Below the pieces are notes generated by a model that was not told the origin of the DNA, ran no database searches, and saw only the letters and a list, made by a program, of their open reading frames with translations. From Spongospora subterranea (taxonomy: Eukaryota; Endomyxa; Phytomyxea; Plasmodiophorida; Plasmodiophoridae): DNA of 15,846 nucleotides. Positions 13,101-15,846 of the stretch are shown here, one piece after another (within the stretch, counting starts at the first letter, position 1; every line of letters starts with the position of its first letter). The stretch covers positions 13,199-29,044 of the forward strand of contig OUQQ01000388.1 of assembly GCA_900404475.1 (NCBI GenBank). Direction: 5' to 3'. The translations under genes and the position numbers were made by a program.

Positions 13101-15414
13101 TGGAGAAGGTAATGGAGATATTTTCAACCTCTCCTACTTCAAGTCGGCCACAATCTGGTGACAGACGAAACCTAATCAACCCCAAACAGAAAGTCAGGAT
13201 TTCGCGTGCGGTGAAAACCAGAGAAATGACCTATCTGATGCAAGAGGATCCTGTAAGGAGAACTCGGCCGCGATCTGCCCAACGTTCTTCAGAACAACAT
13301 GATAAGTATAAATGGCATTGACGTAGACCAAGCCCAGATCCAGAGCATCGAATGAGAAAACGGCAGCCGGCCCGATACCGGAGCCAGACATACACAAGGG
13401 CAACCTTCGGCTGCGACCGTTAACATCACAATAAGCCCAACTCGTATAGGTATCGGATGCCTCAGGGCAGAACGAAATCGTGAATTCTGTAATGGAGCAA
13501 ACACTCATACATTAGAAGATCGAATTGCGAGATTGCGATAGAAACAATGCCCATCTTGAACTGAGACAGCATAGATCATAATTGAATGAAGTGGCACGGT
13601 ACGAAAACACAAATCATGCAACTTGAGTGAATTGATTCCAACCAATAAATCCTCCAGGGAACAGCTCTCCTTGAAGAGGTTCAATATTGAAGTATTGGTC
13701 TGAAAATTTGGGCGGGGAGTCGATTGGTTCTTGGGTTTGTGTGTTTTGATTCACTGTTTATATTGACTCAGAACAAATCGATAACCCCATCGTGTCGACA
13801 TGCACCACCCACTTGATTTCTCAGCGCACTCAACTTGAGCGCCTTCGTCACAATCAAGATCCGACTCGTAAACAAGCCGGCGCCGATCGGCGATATCGTT
13901 ATCAACGTCGCAATTCTATTGGAATCAACACAATACTAGTTCGAAAACAAAAGGGACTCGAAAAATGTCATTTTGTGGTACCTTTAACCATCGAAATTGT
14001 ACAGGAATGTCGCTATCATTATATAAACGGATGGTGGATAATGTGATAAGATGGATATATGCAGAAGGGAGAATTATATGTTCGCAGTCCAGACTGATAT
14101 CCACATCCGTTGTCGAATACAGCACCTTTGAGTGAGGGTAAACAGTCAACAAAAGTACTAAAACATTAAAGCAAAAACTGAGGTGACTTGATTGAAAGGA
14201 TAAACGCAAATTTAATATTGTGAGCGCGCGACAACCTGGTGACAAAGAAACCGTCCCAACTTGTAAATCAACGCCTTTCCAACAAAGCAATTTGAATAAG
14301 TATGAACCATACTATGTTATTGATGAGTATTTCCAAACCAACGCCTTTTTCAGACCTGAATTAAATGAGATTGTGGACCATTATCGAATACCATCTCCAT
14401 TGTGCTCTGTTCATCACATACACATGTGCCGGCGAATTCAACTTGGATCTGTTGATGGTCTTGTTTCGCCAGAATACCTGAACGAAAACGTGTTTGTTAC
14501 GATATCTCGCGGAAACTTGAAATCATGGATTATATCGACATGTCTTATGGGAGAAATCGTGTCATACCATGAGCCGGAAACGTTTTTAGAGGCGATCTAG
14601 CTTTTAATTCCCATTTCACGTCGCGATCACCGACGTTTCGTAATAAATATGTTTGGATCGAGGTGCAGTTGGTGGGGACGTTTTCAAATCGAATCTGGGT
14701 TGGAAATTCGAGTCGAGCAGGAACTCCAACACCTTCAACTGGAATAATGAACTGTTCCCGTTCAGTCAGAACTATCAAGTCGCATGCGTAATCGCAATAT
14801 TCGTCTTCGGCGGTCAACACCACTTTAAATGTGATTTCCATGCCAGGGGCGACCTAACCAAATACAATTTAAAAATTGAAGGAATGAATACGTTGAGATG
14901 AGTTCTTATGATGTAGTGAAGGTGATACGATCATAATAAAAAGACAAAATTTCACGTACATAGGAGATAACCCACTACATGAACGTTCAATGAACAGTTT
15001 TTAGACGATGTGACTGACATAAGAACCAACGAGAAAGAGATAAATCGTAGTTCTTTGAACCTTTGATGTTTGATGACCAGAGCGGTTGAAGGAAGATATG
15101 GCGAAATGTGTGGATTCAGGTGGTAAGACTCGAACGCGTCTTGCAACAGTATCCAGATTTCTCAAACGGACGACGATTGACATTGGTTGAAAAGCTTTGA
15201 ATTTGTGGAATTCAACACGACCGGGAAGGGCGGCGAATAATGGGGTTTCCAGAGGTAGCGTCGAGGTTTTCTGGAACGGTTGATTGGGCAAAAGCTCAGC
15301 TACAATTGTCGGCGGAGCCAGACTGGTTTTGGAACCAGAATCGGATTTGGAAATTTGATTGGATGGAATGGCGTCAGTCCCTGGGTGGGGAACCTCAACG
15401 CCAATTGCATCCAT
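20..15414 (-). CDS. HYDIN: HYDIN-like central-apparatus protein, 43 exons, 3' end outside window
   Basis: Giant ASH/MSP-repeat protein homologous to animal HYDIN, a structural component of the central-pair C2b projection in motile flagella. About 3,441 residues can be joined across 43 exons with every junction phase-consistent (18 phase-0, 13 phase-1, 11 phase-2 introns). Repeats typically show a (L/V/I)DFG strand, an N-x-(G/S) turn, and a P-x-x-G-x-(I/V)-x-P-G turn. The adenylate-kinase-like domain sits near residues 1573-1868, the place expected for HYDIN. The order of segments follows recalled human HYDIN from the first repeat to roughly four fifths of its length. The start ATG at 15412-15414 is the first in frame after a TAA at 15472-15474, and no acceptor AG lies between them. 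Animal proteins have extra N-terminal residues, so a missed upstream exon is possible. The end at 20 is a proposed donor (G|GTATTC); reading on gives TGA at 6-8 in the middle of a repeat, so the gene very probably continues to the left. Confidence 0.93.
630..986 (-). other. Intron 41 (357 nt), longest intron, no gene seen
   Basis: The donor is CAG|GTCCCA and the acceptor GATGCTGCAG, phase 0. The protein on both sides (SQSLQ and IRFTPK) runs on with about two residues fewer than in animals. Nothing recognisable lies inside on either strand. A short plus-strand ORF at 641-841 has no identifiable features. Confidence 0.6.
1305..2633 (-). other. HYDIN: HYDIN-like exons 37-40: ASH repeats
   Basis: Exon 37 is 2392-2633, exon 38 is 1997-2278, exon 39 is 1679-1904 and exon 40 is 1305-1575. 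Exon 37 has WKVIEFKSLGTRVRNTRRF, NPTASPWSFEW and CLTSKGTAKSGKHFEMAFEY. Exon 38 has PELGVTVPFLLVGTVVEPDV, nearly identical to the VTVPFLLVGKTTEP block of HYDIN, and NFSELLLGSKAMETVYLI. Exon 39 has VSLNVKGEGYAIHEAIEL and ISFGDVHIVERCAKF. Exon 40 has KFAFEYEWEV, NPVRGTVRPGS and a Gly-rich loop. The donor of exon 39 is a perfect GTAAGT, and intron 39 shows a CTAAC branch-like site near its acceptor. Confidence 0.9.
2711..3956 (-). other. HYDIN: HYDIN-like exons 34-36: ASH repeats
   Basis: Exon 34 is 3527-3956, exon 35 is 3018-3469 and exon 36 is 2711-2956. Exon 34 has VEFGRVFSGRPPVSKSITV, NDGLVAATV and LDWGDVNVNV. Exon 35 has FQWQSHSSNHFIVSPSVGHL, then DQDDWDDTMRV and PEPSHSLGEEK, matching the PDWDDRMRTV and EPAHSVLEE blocks of HYDIN, then MMYQTRVFTF and YSWTVFP. 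Exon 36 has SPKNGVIPGS, GEGQRPNCHIDLINSDYLTA and GRRSS, matching the DSDYISGRRR block. Introns 34-36 are 57, 61 and 77 nt. Confidence 0.9.
4098..4866 (-). other. HYDIN: HYDIN-like exons 30-33: ASH repeats
   Basis: Exon 30 is 4713-4866, exon 31 is 4536-4656, exon 32 is 4290-4464 and exon 33 is 4098-4236. The join of exons 30 and 31 recreates LTAEACNSSIVVNDFDSIFE, a very good match to a distinctive HYDIN block (AEAC...DF-SIFEE). Exon 31 ends KLF|R with donor GTGAGG. Exon 32 has RLKITNPGKIACEVTFKI and IPNHEHRYVT. Exon 33 has VSFAPQSIKTYSAVF and LQGEGTLPTVNVVEP, matching GEGSLPRVTVVRP. Introns are 56, 71 and 53 nt, all GT-AG and phase-consistent. Confidence 0.88.
4918..5934 (-). other. HYDIN: HYDIN-like exons 26-29: ASH repeats
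   Basis: Exon 26 is 5847-5934, exon 27 is 5432-5672, exon 28 is 5106-5178 and exon 29 is 4918-5055. Exon 26 has IIDFGRTRVGDTSERFFSLS. Exon 27 begins KYDIAYQIS, matching GKYEIVFSFS of HYDIN, and contains IAPMSGILTPGANV. Exon 28 gives SSKYNRYRVQPARSIHFGSI, equal to the YSKYRITPFFDLNFGPM block. Exon 29 gives FQILNVGEFPFHYDV. Exon 27 joins exon 28 directly across a 253-nt intron in phase 2, and the residue spacing is then the same as in animals. Introns 28 and 29 are 50 and 51 nt. Confidence 0.86.
6024..7088 (-). other. HYDIN: HYDIN-like exons 23-25: ASH repeats after the kinase-like domain
   Basis: Exon 23 is 6599-7088, exon 24 is 6300-6545 and exon 25 is 6024-6239. Exon 23 starts AKFRFANEAPYRWVLPANSS, matching the HFRWIVPAHG block that opens the second repeat array in HYDIN. 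It continues with FEVVGDRSQQYSISCSG, FDFGPVLLG and EVFRLSNVGLFP. Exon 24 has ARPNLNI, FDRLLVGNQDSRSLTF and NNASLVPLHWEIS. Exon 25 has HPRAGMLQPNATISV and ITAEAFGVN. The joins are phase 0 with a consensus donor after exon 24 (GTGAGT). The introns between them are 53 and 60 nt. Confidence 0.88.
7145..8031 (-). other. HYDIN: HYDIN-like exon 22: adenylate-kinase-like P-loop domain
   Basis: This 887-nt exon encodes residues about 1573-1868 and is the longest in the gene. It begins ALIREKGQFDEHGVFLIEPR, like the HYDIN segment just before the domain. The Walker A strand and loop follow: QIVLLG then SPPSCGTGG. The strand LLVLDLDRIV corresponds to the second P-loop-NTPase strand and the helix leading from it. 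A Lys run (residues 1675-1679) lies in a variable loop. FVISNLMER and TYCISFG are probable later strands. The end has IPPPHLYEIV, near-identical in pattern to a HYDIN motif downstream of the domain. The exon lacks the long Glu/Arg-rich coiled-coil found there in animals. Introns 21 (52 nt) and 22 (56 nt) flank it. Catalytic activity is doubtful because the Walker lysine is missing. Confidence 0.88.
7840..7863 (-). other. HYDIN: Degenerate Walker A (P-loop) of the HYDIN kinase-like domain
   Basis: The codons read GSPPSCGT, residues 1629-1636. The canonical form is G-x-x-x-x-G-K-(S/T), so C stands at the glycine position and G at the invariant lysine. Sliding the alignment by one gives CGTGG, again without lysine. 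The strand before it (QIVLLG) and after it (LLVLDLDRI) are intact, so the fold is probably kept. Confidence 0.75.
8084..8435 (-). other. HYDIN: HYDIN-like exon 21: ASH repeat before the kinase-like domain
   Basis: About 117 residues. It contains KSFSITPKSCLLQPGSHIDV, a strand-turn-strand pattern typical of ASH repeats, then LSLRGRG and FNVEFDEIFLTEE, which aligns with the FDQQYLIEE segment just ahead of the adenylate-kinase-like domain in HYDIN. The acceptor is GTTTAG|G (phase 2) and the donor GAG|GTGCGA (phase 0). Relative to animal HYDIN the repeat before it has lost about 30 residues of linker at the exon 20/21 join. Confidence 0.87.
8606..9853 (-). other. HYDIN: HYDIN-like exons 19-20: ASH repeats
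   Basis: Exon 19 is 9513-9853 and exon 20 is 8606-9306 (701 nt, second longest). Exon 19 begins VFDIHPIRGIVPPGE and includes FFGHSNISAGCTAICDV, IDFGAIEYF and ERELFLHNTG, all matching HYDIN in order. Exon 20 begins VASGSQQRF, which completes the turn started by VKPSRIQ at the end of exon 19. It carries a shorter linker than animals, then CDFGYIVRGTTRKCSFEF, IDFPPGQSMKFTISY and IDFGDVVIGRRS, and ends SEW. The exon 20 donor is TG|GTTTGA in phase 2, just before an in-frame TAA at 8595-8597. The exon 19 donor is a strong CAA|GTAAGC. Confidence 0.86.
9942..10824 (-). other. HYDIN: HYDIN-like exons 16-18: ASH repeats and Lys/Glu linker
   Basis: Exon 16 is 10506-10824, exon 17 is 10164-10459 and exon 18 is 9942-10111. 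Exon 16 opens VPFRLDNQGVRSQTLSW and has the turn SPAKVVIQPGSS. Exon 17 contains RLRNLTPLPVSFVV, LNPGERTSIEVTF and IDYPNLVFSTN, the last being almost the same as the HYPNLSFET block of animal HYDIN. Exon 18 continues FGPVLNNTLV and then a short charged helix (residues about 1085-1103, rich in Lys, Arg and Glu) where the animal protein has a long variable insert. Introns 16 (46 nt) and 17 (52 nt) are short and phase-matched. Confidence 0.86.
11062..12043 (-). other. HYDIN: HYDIN-like exons 11-15: ASH repeats
   Basis: Exon 11 is 11859-12043, exon 12 is 11707-11812, exon 13 is 11353-11518, exon 14 is 11229-11300 and exon 15 is 11062-11177. Exon 11 starts FPYEQALEISNSNDLPVMFE, matching the PYE...N-x-x-DLP block of HYDIN. 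Exon 13 carries FLDWHDTPVL, NDTPIEARF and SPREGVVQPGEQ. Exon 14 carries VHVLVE and exon 15 CRAMGVGSTITSP. Introns 11 (46 nt), 13 (52 nt) and 14 (51 nt) are minimal in size. Exon 12 to 13 skips 188 nt in phase 2, using AA|GTATTG and CTAG|GCAG. The residue spacing across exons 14-16 equals the recalled animal spacing, which fixes these junctions. Confidence 0.83.
11178..11228 (-). other. Intron 14: 51-nt stop-free intron of length 3n
   Basis: Donor GAG|GTAAGC and acceptor TTGATTCAG, phase 0. Its length is a multiple of three and it has no in-frame stop, so retention would add 17 residues between VLVE and EGDH. Its middle is GC-rich, unlike neighbouring introns. Spliced, the residue spacing equals that recalled for animal HYDIN, so splicing is the default reading. 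Confidence 0.65.
12180..13171 (-). other. HYDIN: HYDIN-like exons 7-10: ASH repeats
   Basis: Exon 7 is 13075-13171, exon 8 is 12587-12808, exon 9 is 12337-12472 and exon 10 is 12180-12282. Exon 7 reads FRLSPDCGRLEVGEVENISI, a P-x-x-G-x-L turn followed by a beta strand. Exon 8 holds GEAIAPTF and LDFGRVSFGF, then NNTSDIPIRFNLR. Exon 9 has IDISPSVVAILPHALSVV and exon 10 has GVGQNIISIPIKAICEVPE and LSFGSCF. Each block has a collinear counterpart in animal HYDIN. The acceptor of exon 9 could instead be 18 nt downstream at TTTGCAG|ATTGATATC, because both sites are phase 0. Intron 7 (13074-12809, 266 nt) is long but the flanking protein joins without a gap. Confidence 0.83.
13231..14259 (-). other. 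HYDIN: HYDIN-like exons 3-6: repeats with charged insert
   Basis: Exon 3 is 13982-14259, exon 4 is 13813-13915 (or 13786-13915), exon 5 is 13643-13699 and exon 6 is 13231-13486. Exon 3 carries the VDISLD strand and RLYNDSDIPVQFRW, matching the repeat that precedes a charged insert in animal HYDIN. Exon 4 encodes that insert, which is acidic and Arg-rich (DVDNDIADRRRL). Exon 5 gives QYFNIEPLQGELFPGG, joined in phase 1 to exon 6, which starts EFTISFCPE. Exon 6 contains DVNGRSRRLPLCMSGSGIGP and LDLGLVYV. The exon 4 donor is ambiguous: A|GTGGGT fits the consensus better, G|GTTATC keeps nine more residues, and both are phase 1. The rest of the block is well supported. Confidence 0.82.
14260..14567 (-). 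other. Intron 2 (308 nt), no gene seen
   Basis: Donor G|GTATGA and acceptor TTACAAG, phase 1. The protein joins across it with only one extra residue compared with the recalled animal spacing. A 126-codon plus-strand ORF spans it and both flanking exon ends. I see no family signature in that ORF and treat it as chance. No conserved HYDIN block appears to be missing here, so a hidden exon is unlikely. Confidence 0.6.
14568..15414 (-). other. HYDIN: HYDIN-like exons 1-2: N-terminus and first ASH repeats
   Basis: Exon 1 is 15061-15414 (residues 1-118) and exon 2 is 14568-14853 (to about residue 213). The first 45 residues are low-complexity and rich in Ser, Pro and Thr. The first repeat then begins with PLFAALPGRVEFHKF, which corresponds to the opening strand of the first HYDIN repeat. 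The text RLRNLDTVARRVRVL is followed across intron 1 by VAPGMEITF, then by LTEREQFIIPVEGVG; all three blocks have direct counterparts in animal HYDIN, in the same order. Intron 1 (15060-14854) has an unusual GTTCAA donor but a clear GGTTAG acceptor, phase 0. Exon 2 ends in phase 1 at G|GTATGA. Confidence 0.85.
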
Positions 15415-15577
15415 GATCACAATAGGATGGTTGATTATATCAGTATTGGTTATGTGCACAAAGGCGGGTTGTTAGGCGATTTTACTGCCCCAATGAGACT
15501 GTCTGAGACAGACTGGAACTTGATGATGTTCCTGGTTTATGTGTGACCGGGTACTGTACTAGCTAATCATGCAATTG

Positions 15578-15601
15578 CCGCCAAAAAGTTTCTTTTTGCG
15601 G
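15578..15601. repeat. Short hairpin with A5/T5 stem upstream of the gene
   Basis: CCGCCAAAAAG and CTTTTTGCGG pair around a TTT loop: about 10 base pairs with one bulged C at 15581. It lies about 165-190 nt upstream of the proposed ATG. On the minus strand the text TTTTTGGCGGC also resembles an E2F-type site. It could be either a regulatory site or chance. Confidence 0.35.
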
Positions 15602-15660
15602 AACCAAACATTAGCTTTACTATAGGTGTGGACCCCAATCCCACCAACTGCTGCGTTATC

Positions 15661-15665
15661 ATTGG
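15661..15665 (-). promoter_or_regulatory. CCAAT box candidate
   Basis: The minus strand reads CGGCCAATGATAA here, about 250 nt upstream of the proposed start. This is a plausible core-promoter element by sequence alone, with no supporting data. Confidence 0.25.
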
Positions 15666-15846
15666 CCGTTTGATTTTGTTAATGCAGTTAATTTACTAGA
15701 TTATATTCAGATAATCTCCAATTCCAGAAAATGACCAACAATTCTCAGGATGATGTTAGATAACGATTCCATCAATGGAAATTGATCTCTTGTGGAACAG
15801 AAGGGTAAAAGCTCGTTTAAATTGGATTTTCAGCATGAATACAAAC

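Larger units (their letters stand above)
15415..15846 (-). promoter_or_regulatory. Upstream region of the HYDIN-like gene
   Basis: This 432-nt stretch holds the presumed 5' UTR and promoter. No convincing coding exon was found on either strand. An in-frame TAA at 15472-15474 closes the exon 1 frame upstream. Minus-strand reading shows a short open frame from an ATG near 15611 (about 14 codons), too short to call. The region is AT-rich with a hairpin and a CCAAT box, listed separately. I saw no clear RFX-type X-box, which often marks ciliary genes. Confidence 0.35.

Noticed and set aside
14170..14215. Possible 30-nt intron inside exon 3 (GTCACC...TTTTAG)
   Set aside because: It is far below the smallest other intron in the gene (46 nt), and the unspliced frame matches the expected repeat length.
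14220..14600. 126-codon plus-strand ORF across intron 2
   Set aside because: It overlaps exon ends antisense, shows no recognised domain or motif, and has no splice or promoter context. An antisense snatch resembling an integrase (DNGPQ) inside the same intron was too short to support.
1..15846. tRNA or rRNA genes, transposons, tandem repeats, CRISPR arrays
   Set aside because: None was visible on reading. No terminal inverted repeats, no array of spaced repeats and no recognisable transposase were found.

Overview
This window is eukaryotic and holds essentially one gene. It is a very large, intron-dense gene read right to left on the minus strand. It encodes a homologue of HYDIN, the giant protein of the ciliary central apparatus (C2b projection) in motile 9+2 flagella. 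I traced 43 coding exons, from a proposed ATG at 15414 to about position 20, where the gene leaves the window with its 3' end missing. The joined reading frame is about 10.3 kb, or roughly 3,440 residues. Recalled animal HYDIN proteins are about 5,000 residues, so the C-terminal part lies beyond the left edge. Exon calls rest on GT-AG ends, matching phase at each junction, and continuous collinear similarity to animal HYDIN as I remember it. No alignment was run.

Layout from 5' to 3': the upstream region is 15415-15846. Exons 1-21 (15414-8084) carry a long series of ASH/MSP-type immunoglobulin-like repeats. Exon 22 (8031-7145) is the longest exon and holds the adenylate-kinase-like P-loop domain typical of HYDIN, here with a damaged Walker A motif. 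Exons 23-43 (7088-20) are a second long series of ASH/MSP repeats. The 42 introns run from 46 to 357 nt, and many are 46-60 nt. Several have CTAAC-like branch sites, and about nine have T at donor position +3.

The code is standard and stops are respected. The short introns, moderately AT-rich DNA and the flagellar gene fit a zoosporic fungus such as a chytrid, or another compact flagellated protist. The assignment to fungi is an inference. No RNA gene, mobile element, CRISPR array or convincing second gene was found. The plus-strand ORFs are antisense shadows of the exons. I saw no new multi-gene system. The points worth a second look are the P-loop without its lysine, the absence of the long coiled-coil insert after it, a stop-free 51-nt intron, and an MSP-like ORF inside one intron.
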